A stretch of 64,000 nucleotides of DNA from Natrinema amylolyticum (GTDB lineage Archaea; Halobacteriota; Halobacteria; Halobacteriales; Natrialbaceae): positions 558,001-622,000 of the forward strand of contig NZ_JAIWPJ010000003.1 in the NCBI RefSeq assembly GCF_020515625.1, given 5' to 3'. Positions 8,093-16,332 of this stretch are shown piece by piece (the first letter of the stretch is position 1; every line of letters begins with the position of its first letter). A program made the translations under genes and the position numbers. The notes under the pieces are model-generated. The model was not told the DNA's origin. It made no database searches and saw nothing but the letters and a program-made list of their open reading frames with translations.

Positions 8093-9086
8093 CGACGTTC
8101 ACCTCCTGCGACGGCGAGTTCGGTCGCGACGCGTCCAGTGTACCGGCGGTGTCCCGCGACTGCGCGAACCGATCGGCGAGCTCTCGAACCCCCGATCGCA
8201 GCGTCCACGACGGTTCGAACCCCGTCTCCGAGAGGCGGTCGAACTCGACGTGGTAGGACGGGCCCGGCCGTTCGTCCTCGAGATAGGCGATCTCGAGGTC
8301 TCGGCCGAGTTCCTCGCTGACGACGCGAGCGACGTCCTCGATGCGGTAGTTCTGGTCGGTGCTCCCGACGTTGTACACGTCTCGCGGCCACTGCTCGGGC
8401 GAGACCGCCGCGTGTTCGTACGCTCGAGCGGCGTCCCGGACGTGAATGAACGGCCGCCAGTTCTCGCCGTCGCCGTACACCGTCAGCGGCCGGCCGGTCA
8501 GTCCCCGGAAGACGAAGTGATTGACGACGAGGTTGAACCGAATCCCCGGCGCGTAGCCGTAATTCGTGCTCATTCGGAGCGACGTTGCCGAGAAGTCGCT
8601 GGCGTCCGCCGCGTCACGGACCGCCCGCTCGGCCTCGACTTTCGCCTCGCCGTACGGATTGCAGGGTGCCGTCGTCGTCGTCTCGTCGATGTTCGTGTCC
8701 GCGGCGTAGCCGTAACTGTTGCACGAGGAGGCGTACACGACCGATTCGACGCCGGCCTCGCTCGCCGCGGTCACGACGTTTTCGGTGCCGCCGACGATGA
8801 CGGCGCGCGTCTCCTCGCGGCGGTCGTGCGTGCTCTCGGCGCCGGTGATCGACGCGAGGTGGATCACGCGGTCGACGCCGCCCATCGCGCTCTCGACGGC
8901 CTCGTAGTCTCTGACGTCACCTCGCCGAAACTCGAGGTCGTCACCGATCGCTCCCAACAGCGCCCGCGGTGAGCCGGCCGCGAGCGAGTCGAGGACCACG
9001 ACCTCCGAGACCGCCTCGTTCTCGCGGAGGCGAGGAACGAGCGCGCTCCCGATGTAGCCACAGCCGCCGGTGACCAGTATCCGCAC
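8079..9086 (-). CDS. NAD-dependent epimerase/dehydratase (extended SDR), second paralogue
   Basis: The 335 residues start directly with ILVTGGCGYIGSALVPRLR, so the ATG at 9086 fits the fold. VIHLASITGA, YASSCNSYGYAA and NPYGEAKVEAE (YxxxK pair) mark the active site. FIHVRDAARAYEHA and NVGSTDQNYRIEDVA belong to the C-terminal substrate domain. It resembles UDP-glucose 4-epimerase/GDP-mannose epimerase-like proteins, but the exact sugar is not readable. It lies three bases downstream of the sulfoquinovose-synthase-like gene. Three different SDRs in a row on this strand suggest that at least two modified sugars are made here. Confidence 0.87.
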   Translation of the reverse strand: MRILVTGGCGYIGSALVPRLRENEAVSEVVVLDSLAAGSPRALLGAIGDDLEFRRGDVRDYEAVESAMGGVDRVIHLASITGAESTHDRREETRAVIVGGTENVVTAASEAGVESVVYASSCNSYGYAADTNIDETTTTAPCNPYGEAKVEAERAVRDAADASDFSATSLRMSTNYGYAPGIRFNLVVNHFVFRGLTGRPLTVYGDGENWRPFIHVRDAARAYEHAAVSPEQWPRDVYNVGSTDQNYRIEDVARVVSEELGRDLEIAYLEDERPGPSYHVEFDRLSETGFEPSWTLRSGVRELADRFAQSRDTAGTLDASRPNSPSQEVNVDGHR

Positions 9087-9089
9087 GGG

Positions 9090-10262
9090 TCAGCCCTCAC
9101 TCAGAACGTCGGGGAGGAATCGGTCCTCGTGCGCGACGATGACGTCCTCGTACCTGAGAAGCGTCTCGAGGATCGAGCGAACGCTCGCTTCGAACGACGT
9201 CGTGCGACCGTCGATCAACGCTTCGTAGCGATCGTTTTCGATCTCCATCGCATGGGTCTCGTCCTCCGACCGCGGGTTCTCGAAGTGTTCGACCTCGACG
9301 CCGAGCCCGAACTCGTTCGCCACGTCGGCGACGGTCTCGGCGATCTCGACGATGCTGATCGCCCGCGTCACCTGATTGTAGACGGTGTGGTCGTCGGGGC
9401 GCTCGTCCGGATCTCCGAGCGCGAGTCGCGCCAGTCCCTCGACGGCGTCCTCGAGCGCGATGAAGGGCTTGCGCTGTTCGCCGCGTCCGTAGACGGTCAT
9501 CGGATAGCCGGCGACGGCCTGCGCGCAGAAGCGGTGTGCGACGACGCCGAAGTAGTAGTCGAAATCGAACCGCGTCCCGAGCCTGGGGTCGGCCGCCGTC
9601 TCGGCGGTCTCGATGCCGTGAGTGATCGCCGTCCGGACGTCCGATACCGGAACGTCGAACTGGTCGTGTGCCAGCCGCATGTTCGCCGCGTCGTGGGACT
9701 TCGTCAGGTGATACCAGCTCCCGGCCATCGCCGGAAACGGGACGTCGTCGCGCTCGCCGCCGTGTTCCATCGTCGCCTCGCCTTCGGGGATGGGGAACTC
9801 GGGCGCGCCGTACACCCCGGTCGTCGTGGTCTCGATGAAGTGCGTGTCCTCGAGGCCGTGTTCCCGCAGCGACCACAGGAGGTTCCGCGTCGCCTGGAGG
9901 TTGTTGTGCTGAGTGAAATTCGCCCGGTCGCGGCTGATCTGGGAGTACGGTGCCGACGGTTGGGCCGCCGTGTGGACGATCGTCTCGGGTTCGTGGATCC
10001 GGATCAGCCGGTCGACGAACTCGCCGTCGGTGAGGTCGCCCTCGACGAACGAGAGGTTCCGAACGCCGTGGACCTCGCCGACCGTCTCGAGCCGATCCGT
10101 CATCGAGGCGACGGGCGTCGCACTCGTCGATCCGACCGTCTCGACCCAGTCTCGTCGCCCGAAGTTGTCGACGAGGACGATTTGATCGTCGGTTCGGGAT
10201 GCGATGCGAACCGCTGTGGGCCAGCCGATATATCCGTCTCCACCGGTGAGCAGCATTGACAT
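9090..10262 (-). CDS. UDP-sulfoquinovose synthase-like SDR (SQD1/SqdB/Agl3 family)
   Basis: Known family members convert UDP-glucose and sulfite to UDP-sulfoquinovose, the donor for sulfolipids or, in Sulfolobus, N-glycans. The 390-residue protein has the special SQD1 landmarks, not those of general epimerases: GGDGYIGWPTA at the start, VDNFGRRDW, TPVASMTDR, SAPYSQISRDRANFTQHNN, WYHLTKSHD (catalytic YxxxK with the family histidine), FDYYFGVVAHRFCAQAV, MTVYGRGEQRKPFIALEDAV, and ENPRSEDETHAME near the end. I recognised these by memory of plant SQD1. ATG 10262 is used; ATG 10256 is possible. It heads the minus-strand operon. Another nucleotide-sugar activity within the same family remains possible. 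Confidence 0.85.
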   Translation of the reverse strand: MSMLLTGGDGYIGWPTAVRIASRTDDQIVLVDNFGRRDWVETVGSTSATPVASMTDRLETVGEVHGVRNLSFVEGDLTDGEFVDRLIRIHEPETIVHTAAQPSAPYSQISRDRANFTQHNNLQATRNLLWSLREHGLEDTHFIETTTTGVYGAPEFPIPEGEATMEHGGERDDVPFPAMAGSWYHLTKSHDAANMRLAHDQFDVPVSDVRTAITHGIETAETAADPRLGTRFDFDYYFGVVAHRFCAQAVAGYPMTVYGRGEQRKPFIALEDAVEGLARLALGDPDERPDDHTVYNQVTRAISIVEIAETVADVANEFGLGVEVEHFENPRSEDETHAMEIENDRYEALIDGRTTSFEASVRSILETLLRYEDVIVAHEDRFLPDVLSEG

Positions 10263-10438
10263 GATGCTACCAGATAGTGATCCGAACGATAGCAAAAAAT
10301 GTATCCATTGGAAAGATCCAATGATAATGCTAGCGCCATTATTTACTGAACATCTTAGCTATCTTCGTTCACTTGGCGAAATAGTATAAGGATCTAGTGA
10401 ATCAAATTTATTGCCGGTGACGTCGCAAAACGGTTCGT
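10263..10438. promoter_or_regulatory. AT-rich divergent promoter region
   Basis: This 176-base stretch separates the divergent minus-strand glycan operon from the plus-strand CxxC gene and is far more AT-rich than either. It holds a 7-base-arm inverted repeat (CATTGGA, four bases, TCCAATG) at 10306-10323. An AAATTTATTG run near 10405-10414 sits about 25-30 bases before the ATG at 10439, as expected for a TATA box. The inverted repeat could be an operator or a hairpin. Confidence 0.5.
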
Positions 10439-10588
10439 ATGGCTGAGACAGGCGATTCCGACGAGCCGTCAGAGACGTGTGACCGATGCGGCGAACTGCT
10501 CGATGACGAACTGATGGACGACATCGAGGACGGCGTGGGCTGCGTCGAAATTTGGAGACACCTCAGCGAGAACCGTGACGAGGAGTGA
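10439..10588 (+). CDS. Small CxxC zinc-ribbon-like haloarchaeal protein, 49 residues
   Basis: A short open frame begins at ATG 10439 and ends TGA 10586-10588. The protein is very acidic and has TCDRCGELLDDEL, a CxxC knuckle, and a single later Cys in DGVGCVEIWRH. Haloarchaea encode many such microproteins with two or three cysteines that are thought to bind zinc. With only three Cys and one His, a complete four-ligand site would need the His at residue 41 or dimerisation. A TATA-like run lies at the leaderless distance upstream, and codon use matches the genome, so I think it is a real gene. Function is unknown. Confidence 0.65.
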   Translation: MAETGDSDEPSETCDRCGELLDDELMDDIEDGVGCVEIWRHLSENRDEE

Positions 10589-10681
10589 GTCGTCCGGGTC
10601 GACCGTTCCCTAGCGCGGTGTCGCAGCGATCGGTGATGACCAGTAGTTTCAACACCGCTCCGATAGGACGTGATACACGGT

Positions 10682-12235
10682 ATGCGACTGACGCGTGACC
10701 TCTGGGGCCGTCTCTCCCTGGCGGGGTTTCTGGCCGCGTTCGCGGTCGTCATCGGTCGGCCGCTCCCCCTGGCGGGAACGGTGCTGATCGGCGCATCGAT
10801 CCTCGCGTCGCAGTACTCGTTTCTCGCCGCGCTCGACCGGACGAGACGCCGACTCTCGGTGACGCGATCGCTCCCGTCCGCGCCCGTTCGAGCCGACGAG
10901 TCGACGCCGATCCCGATCAGTGCGACGCTCGCGGACCCGGCGCCGTTCGCCCTCGAGATAGCTGTCGGGCTGCCGACCGCGGCGACGTCGGACCGCGACG
11001 CGGCGGTCCTGACGCTCGAGCCGGACGCGACGACCGCGACGGAGACCGTCTCCGTCACGTGGCCGGTCGTCGGGAGCCACCGGTTCGACGCGGCTCGAGT
11101 GACCGCGACCGACGGCCGGTTCGTCGAGACGTTCGCGACGGGCGAGCGACCGACGGTCTCGGTCGAGTCGCGAGGCCCTCGGCGGATTCACGTCGGGGAG
11201 GGCGGCGACCGGCTCGCGAGCCTGTACGGTGCCCACACGCTGCGTCGGTCGGGTCGCGGGCTCGAGCCGGCCGAAATACGGGAACACGTTCCCGGGGACG
11301 CGGCCAAACGGATCGATTGGAAGGCGACCGCGCGGCTCGCGACGCCCCACGTCCGCGAGTACGAGACCGAGACGACGCGTCGGACCCTCCTCGTGGTCGA
11401 TCACCGTCGGTCCCTCTCGACCGGCCCGCCGGCGGTGACGAAACTCGACTACCTCCGAGAAGTGATGCTCGCGACGGCCGAGAGCGCCCGCGAACTCGAC
11501 GACCCGCTCGGACTCGTCGCCGTCGACGACCGCGGCGTGACGACTCGTCTCGAGCCGACCGCGACGACCGAGACGTACGCGACGGTCCGCCGCGAACTCC
11601 TCGACGTCGAGCCGACGCCGTCTGAACCGACCGCCCGACGCGCTGCTGAGTCGACTGCCCGGCACGCCGCCGAGCCGGCCGCTCGAGCGCCGACGCGAGC
11701 GAGCGACGGCGGGTGCGCCGCGCGAGGACGGTCGGCTGGGGCGACCGCCGACCCCGATCCGTCGATTCACGAGCGGCCGACGCGGGCGACGGCTCGCCGC
11801 TCGGTCCGGGATCTCGAGGGCGACGGCGATCCCTTCGCGGAGACGCTCCGTCCGTTCTACGCCGATTCCGGGCGGTACTACCGGCTCGCACGGGAACGCC
11901 CGCTCTTCGACGCCGTGGAGACGGCGCTGACGTCGAACGCGTCTGCGACGTGGACGGTCCTCTTCACCGACGACACCGACCCGTCCGAGCTTCGCGAGAC
12001 GGTGTCGATGGCCCGCGCGAACGGCGCCGCCGTCACGGTCTTCCTCGCACCGACGGTGCTCTACGAACCCGGCGGTATCGACGACGTCGAACGGGCGTAC
12101 GACCGCTACCTCGAGTTCGAGGCGTTGCGCCGCGACCTCGCGCGACTCGACCGCGTTCGCGCGTTCGAAGTCGGGCCCAGCGATCGACTCGCGGCCGTCC
12201 TCGAGGCCGGGCGCGAACGGGGTGGGCGACGATGA
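10682..12235 (+). CDS. DUF58 domain protein (MoxR-associated)
   Basis: A 517-residue membrane-anchored protein of the DUF58 group, which works with MoxR AAA+ ATPases in poorly understood maturation or envelope systems. Two hydrophobic segments lie within about residues 10-50. The beta-rich middle leads to the DUF58 signature SGRGLEPAEIREHVPGD with RIDWKATAR, then a von Willebrand A-like region starting TRRTLLVVDHRRS. A low-complexity alanine/arginine-rich insertion spans about residues 315-375 and looks unconserved. The ATG at 10682 is chosen over GTG 10670. It overlaps the next gene by four bases (ATGA) and starts a three-gene operon facing the moxR operon. Confidence 0.85.
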   Translation: MRLTRDLWGRLSLAGFLAAFAVVIGRPLPLAGTVLIGASILASQYSFLAALDRTRRRLSVTRSLPSAPVRADESTPIPISATLADPAPFALEIAVGLPTAATSDRDAAVLTLEPDATTATETVSVTWPVVGSHRFDAARVTATDGRFVETFATGERPTVSVESRGPRRIHVGEGGDRLASLYGAHTLRRSGRGLEPAEIREHVPGDAAKRIDWKATARLATPHVREYETETTRRTLLVVDHRRSLSTGPPAVTKLDYLREVMLATAESARELDDPLGLVAVDDRGVTTRLEPTATTETYATVRRELLDVEPTPSEPTARRAAESTARHAAEPAARAPTRASDGGCAARGRSAGATADPDPSIHERPTRATARRSVRDLEGDGDPFAETLRPFYADSGRYYRLARERPLFDAVETALTSNASATWTVLFTDDTDPSELRETVSMARANGAAVTVFLAPTVLYEPGGIDDVERAYDRYLEFEALRRDLARLDRVRAFEVGPSDRLAAVLEAGRERGGRR

Positions 12236-12822
12236 GCGGCCGGTCGACGGATCTCGACGTGCCGACGGTCCTGGTGCTCGCGGCGCTCGTCGCGGTGTTC
12301 TCCTACGCCGCCGGCTGGCCGGGTGTGGTCGCCGGCGTCGCGACCGTCGCCGTCTGGTACGTGCTCGAGACGCCGTCCGCGGTGGCGATCGGCCACGTCG
12401 CGCTCGTCGGGCTCTTTCCGGCCGGGATCGACCCGGTCCCGTTCGCGATCGTCGAGGCCGGGTTCGTCGCGCTCGTGCTCGCGTCGGCCCCGCGAACGGC
12501 GAGGCGCGCTCGGATCGGCCACACCGTGGCCGTGCTCGCGAGCGTCGGGGGGCTCGCGGGGATCGCCTGGGCCGTGCTGGGTCCGGCGGGGCGACCGCTG
12601 TGGGCGGCCGCCGTCGCGTCGCTCGCCGCCCTGGCCGGGGGCGTGTACGGCCTCCACCGATACGGACTCGTCTTCGTTCTCGACCGCAGGGAACGCGACC
12701 GCACCGAGCCGCGGCGACGACAGCGCGAGTCGATCGCCGAACCGGCGACCGCGGCGACGGAGCGCGTCGGTTCGTCGCCGCCGGACGCGGACTCGACAGC
12801 CGACGCTGATAGCTACCGATGA
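12232..12822 (+). CDS. Multi-pass membrane protein of the DUF58 operon
   Basis: 196 residues with about five or six hydrophobic helices between residues 10 and 140 (for example VLVLAALVAVFSYAAGW and VAIGHVALVGLFPAG), followed by a charged Arg/Ala/Asp-rich cytoplasmic tail. I do not recognise a domain. It is wedged between DUF58 and the next gene with four-base overlaps at both ends, so it is almost certainly translated with them and is likely a membrane partner of the MoxR/DUF58 system. The ATG at 12232 is fixed by the overlap. Longer open frame upstream is only a shadow of DUF58. Confidence 0.78.
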   Translation: MSGRSTDLDVPTVLVLAALVAVFSYAAGWPGVVAGVATVAVWYVLETPSAVAIGHVALVGLFPAGIDPVPFAIVEAGFVALVLASAPRTARRARIGHTVAVLASVGGLAGIAWAVLGPAGRPLWAAAVASLAALAGGVYGLHRYGLVFVLDRRERDRTEPRRRQRESIAEPATAATERVGSSPPDADSTADADSYR

Positions 12823-13697
12823 CTCAGAGCACTGACGACCCAGATCGGACCGACTCACGACCGCCGCAGCGCGACGATGCCGCTGCGGAATCGACTCCGG
12901 ACCGGGCCGAGGCGGCCGCCAGGGCGGAACTGCTGGCCGAAGAGAACGCCCGCCTCCGGGCGGAGTACGCACGCTCGATGCGGGGGATGTACCGCCGAAC
13001 CGCGCGATGGCTCGCCGTCGTCGGCGCAGTCGCCGTCCTCGGCGGCGGCCTGTTTCCCGACGGCCGAAACGTCCTGTTCGCCCTCGGCGCGACCGGCCTG
13101 TTCGGCGCGATCCTCACCTACTACCTCACTCCCGGCCGGTTCGTCGCCGCCGACGTCGGCGACTGCGTCTACGCCGCCGCCGCGACGAACGCGCAGGCCC
13201 TGGCCGACGAACTCGCCCTCCGGGATGACCGCCTCTATCTCCCCGGAACCGGCGCGTCGTCGGTCCGGCTGTTCGTCCCACAGCGGGCCGAGTACGAGCT
13301 CCCCGACGACCGATTGAGCCCCGTCAGTACCGGATCGGCGGACCGAGGTCTCGTCCTCGAGCCGACCGGTAGTAGACTCCTCGCGGAGTTCGAGCGGACG
13401 CTCGACGAGTCGCTTTCGGCCGAGCCGACGGCCGCGGCGACGCGGCTCGCCGACGGCCTCGTCGAACAGTTCGAGCTCGCGACCAGTGCCGACCCGGCAG
13501 TCGATGCCGACGACGGGCGCGCGACCATCGCCGTCGAATCGTCCGCCTTCGGCGACGTCGACCGGTTCGATCACCCCGTCGCCTCGTTTCTCGCGGCCGG
13601 GTTGGCCGACGCCCTCGATCGGCCGGTCGAACTCGAGGTCGATTCCGGCGCGGAGCGAACCGAGTGGCTGATCACGTGTCGCTGGGAGCCGGCGTAA
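12819..13697 (+). CDS. Haloarchaeal membrane-anchored protein of the DUF58 operon
   Basis: 292 residues. An N-terminal polar stretch of about 30 residues leads into a short Ala/Glu-rich helix likely to be a coiled coil (AELLAEENARLRAEYARSM). Two membrane segments follow near residues 65-105 (WLAVVGAVAVLGGGLF and VLFALGATGLFGAILTYYL). The remaining 190 residues are a soluble acidic domain with repeated beta-strand-like stretches (RLFVPQRAEYELPDD, WLITCRWEPA). I know similar genes beside MoxR/DUF58 in haloarchaea but no function. It overlaps the preceding gene by four bases and ends 47 bases from the convergent moxR stop. Confidence 0.78.
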   Translation: MTQSTDDPDRTDSRPPQRDDAAAESTPDRAEAAARAELLAEENARLRAEYARSMRGMYRRTARWLAVVGAVAVLGGGLFPDGRNVLFALGATGLFGAILTYYLTPGRFVAADVGDCVYAAAATNAQALADELALRDDRLYLPGTGASSVRLFVPQRAEYELPDDRLSPVSTGSADRGLVLEPTGSRLLAEFERTLDESLSAEPTAAATRLADGLVEQFELATSADPAVDADDGRATIAVESSAFGDVDRFDHPVASFLAAGLADALDRPVELEVDSGAERTEWLITCRWEPA

Positions 13698-13744
13698 CTC
13701 GCCTCGCGTCCGACTGCCCGGACCGGTGTTCTCTCGGTCCGACG

Positions 13745-14788
13745 TCACTCCGTCGAGGCCGCGTCGCCGCCGTCGCTCACTGCCTCCTGCTCGAGCCCCG
13801 CCTCGGTCCCCGGGACGTCGACGGACTCGAGGACGTCCGCGACGACTTCGTCCGCGGCGACGTCGCTCAGCCCAGCGTCGGTCGTCAACACGAGCCGATG
13901 CGCTAAAATCGGCTCGGCCAGCGCCTTCGCGTCGTCCGGAATGACGTACTCGCGACCGCGAATCGCGGCCCGTACCTTGACGCCGTCGAGATACGCGAGC
14001 GTCGCCCGCGGCGACGCTCCGTGAGCGACGTCGGGGTGGGCTCGCGTCGCTCCGACGAGATCGACGAGGTACTCCTTGACTGGGCGGGCGACGTGAACGT
14101 CGTCGGCGCGCTCCCGCGCCGCGAGTATCTCCTCGCGGTCGACGACCTGCTCGACCGCAGTTGGGCCGAGCATCGGCTCGTCGTCGAAGCGGTCGACGAG
14201 CTCCAGTTCGGCGTCTTCGTCGGGGAGCTCGATCCGGTGTTTGAACTGGAAGCGATCGCGCTGGGCCTCCGGCAGCTCGAAGACGCCCTCCATCTCGATC
14301 GGGTTCTGCGTCGCAATGACCACGAACGGCCGCGGCAGCTCGAGGGTCTCCCCGCCGATGGTGACGTGGCGCTCTTGCATGGCCTCGAGCAGGGCGCTCT
14401 GGGTCTTCGGCGTCGCGCGGTTGATCTCGTCGGCGACGACCACGTTCGCGAAGACCGGGCCCCGCTGAAGCTCGAACGTGCCCGTGCTCTCCCGGTAAAT
14501 CTCCGTCCCCGTGATGTCCGCCGGGAGGATGTCCGGCGTCATCTGGACGCGGTTGTACTCGAGGCCGCTCGCGCGGGCGAAGAGGGTCGCGAGCGTCGTC
14601 TTCGCCACGCCGGGGACCCCCTCGAGCAGGAGGTGGCCGCGAGTTAGCAGCGTGATCGTGAGCAGTTCGACCGCGTCGTCGTTGCCGACGAGGACGCGGC
14701 CGATCTCCGCGCGTAACGCGTCGTAGATCGCTTCCGGATCGCCCGTGTCTGTACGACTGCCGTCGGTTCTCGGATCGTTCTCGCTCAT
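13745..14788 (-). CDS. MoxR family AAA+ ATPase
   Basis: The MoxR group comprises cytoplasmic ATPases that remodel or activate partner proteins, typically those with VWA or DUF58 domains. The 347 residues show Walker A GVPGVAKTT, the pre-sensor KTQSALLEAMQERHV, Walker B VVVADEINRA, sensor 1 VIATQNPIE, the arginine finger region LPEAQRDRFQFK, and the C-terminal lid with HPDVAHGASPRATLAYL. This is a normal length and an intact active site. It is the third gene of a minus-strand operon, 84 bases after the DUF4350 gene. It converges on the DUF58 operon, so the likely partners are encoded tail to tail. Confidence 0.93.
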   Translation of the reverse strand: MSENDPRTDGSRTDTGDPEAIYDALRAEIGRVLVGNDDAVELLTITLLTRGHLLLEGVPGVAKTTLATLFARASGLEYNRVQMTPDILPADITGTEIYRESTGTFELQRGPVFANVVVADEINRATPKTQSALLEAMQERHVTIGGETLELPRPFVVIATQNPIEMEGVFELPEAQRDRFQFKHRIELPDEDAELELVDRFDDEPMLGPTAVEQVVDREEILAARERADDVHVARPVKEYLVDLVGATRAHPDVAHGASPRATLAYLDGVKVRAAIRGREYVIPDDAKALAEPILAHRLVLTTDAGLSDVAADEVVADVLESVDVPGTEAGLEQEAVSDGGDAASTE

Positions 14789-14872
14789 TCGTAGTCTCGT
14801 GTCTGGTCCGTCGGGTCGCTTCGGACGGGTTCGTTCGTCGCGCCTCCGGTCCGCCGCATGGACCGGGCCCGT

Positions 14873-16042
14873 TCAGTCGACGGTATCGTGGTCATCACGG
14901 TCCCGTCGGATACGGGTACCGTCTGCTATCACGCGCTGGATCCGATCGTCGTCCCACTCGGGATGCCGTCGTCGAACGATCGCTTCCCGCTCCGCGTCGG
15001 ACAGGACGGACACCGAGGACGACCGCGCTGACGATGCCGAGCCGTCGCGCGGGTCGGCGCGTCGGGAGCGGTCGCCGGGCAGCAGTCGCCGGGCGCGCAC
15101 CGCCACCGAGCGGGCGCGTCGTCCGGACGCCGCTGCGATCGCGACGACGCCGCCGACTCCGAGCAGCAACTGCAGCGGTCGAACAGCGCGTATCGTCAGG
15201 ACCGCGGCGGTCAGCGGCGGGACGTCGGCGGTGTGCGAGACGTCCAGCAGGACGCGGTCGGCGTCGCCGTACAGCTCCCGGACGAACCGACCGTTGTCCG
15301 GTCGGCCGATCATCACGTTGATCACGAGGCTCGGATCGCCGACCGTGACGACCCGTCCGCGCTCGACGCTCTCTACGGTCGCGACCGGATACGTTCCGAG
15401 TTCGTCGTCCGGCCCGAGCCGGTCGTCGTCCGCGGTGAGGTAGGCGAGATCGCTCGTCGTGACGAGCACCGTCGTATTCTCCGATCCCGGATCGACCGCC
15501 GTCGCGTAATTGAGCGTCAACCGGTCGACCCCGTCGGTCAGCGAGTGGTTCTCGACGCCGGTCGCGACCGGCATCGCCGGCCCCCCGTCGTTCTCGTACT
15601 CGTCGCGGAGCAGGCGTCCGTCCGCGCGGGCCGAAGCACCGACGTCGGCCAGCAGCGCATTACCGTTCTCGCCGACGTTCTCGAGGACGACGAGCGTGCC
15701 GCCGTTCTCGACGAACGTCCTGATCCGCGCGGCCTCCGCGTCGGTGTAGGGCTCGTCCGGCGCGACGACGAACGCGACCGTCCCGTTAGCGGCGGACTCG
15801 TCGGAAAACGCCTCGTATTCGATCGAATCGCGGATGAGTTCGCTCTCGATGTCGGGGTCGGCTTCGATCTCGTCGCGGAGGTCGGTCGCGCCGTCCCAGG
15901 TGGGATTGTGCGGGCTAAACGCCGCCGTAGACGTCGCCGCGAGGATCCCCAGCGTGCCGACGGTCGCCAGCGCGAGCGTGACCAACAGGGCGCGCGGCCA
16001 GACGATTCCCTCCTCGTCGACGGTACCGGCGTGCCAGTTCAC
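14873..16042 (-). CDS. DUF4350 domain membrane protein
   Basis: 389 residues. A hydrophobic N-terminal helix (about residues 13-35) precedes a domain with SIEYEAFSDESAANG, FVVAPDEPYTDAEAARI and FVENGGTLVVLEN. This is the DUF4350 pattern, a GATase-like fold common next to MoxR/DUF58. TLNYATAVDPGSENT and VVTVGDPSLVINVMIG follow, then a second membrane helix near residue 290 (LLLGVGGVVAIAAASG). The tail is Arg/Ser/Asp rich. I use GTG 16042 because it overlaps the upstream TGA by four bases (GTGA); longer frames upstream are shadow. It may sense or bind something outside the membrane; no catalytic activity is evident. Confidence 0.8.
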   Translation of the reverse strand: MNWHAGTVDEEGIVWPRALLVTLALATVGTLGILAATSTAAFSPHNPTWDGATDLRDEIEADPDIESELIRDSIEYEAFSDESAANGTVAFVVAPDEPYTDAEAARIRTFVENGGTLVVLENVGENGNALLADVGASARADGRLLRDEYENDGGPAMPVATGVENHSLTDGVDRLTLNYATAVDPGSENTTVLVTTSDLAYLTADDDRLGPDDELGTYPVATVESVERGRVVTVGDPSLVINVMIGRPDNGRFVRELYGDADRVLLDVSHTADVPPLTAAVLTIRAVRPLQLLLGVGGVVAIAAASGRRARSVAVRARRLLPGDRSRRADPRDGSASSARSSSVSVLSDAEREAIVRRRHPEWDDDRIQRVIADGTRIRRDRDDHDTVD

Positions 16043-16332
16043 GGGAGCACCTCCGGCGGAAGCACTTCTGGCGGGAGTACCTCGAGAAGCCGGTGGGCGA
16101 CGAGCGCGGCGAACCCGACGAGGCCGAGCAGCGTGAGCCATTTCAGCCGAGATCGCCACGTCGGCGTCACGTTAACCGGCGCGGTGAGTTCCGTGACGAC
16201 GAGCAGGCCGATCAACGAACACACGAAGAACAGTTCGGCGGAGAGCGAGCCGAACAGCGCCAGGAGGAGTACCGTCGCTACCATCCACGCGAGCTGTCCG
16301 CGGACGAACCGCATCCGGCGCGGAGTCGCCAT
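16039..16332 (-). CDS. Small membrane protein heading the DUF4350-moxR operon
   Basis: 97 residues with three hydrophobic helices (LAWMVATVLLLALFGSLSAEL, FFVCSLIGLLVVTEL and LLGLVGFAALVAHRL, roughly). The C terminus is a short repeat, EVLPPEVLPPEVLP, encoded by three diverged 15-base units at about 16042-16086. The stop is coupled to the following GTG. No domain is recognised. Its place at the head of a MoxR operon suggests a membrane component of that system. The synonymous differences between repeat units suggest the repeat is old, not a recent slippage event. Confidence 0.75.
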   Translation of the reverse strand: MATPRRMRFVRGQLAWMVATVLLLALFGSLSAELFFVCSLIGLLVVTELTAPVNVTPTWRSRLKWLTLLGLVGFAALVAHRLLEVLPPEVLPPEVLP

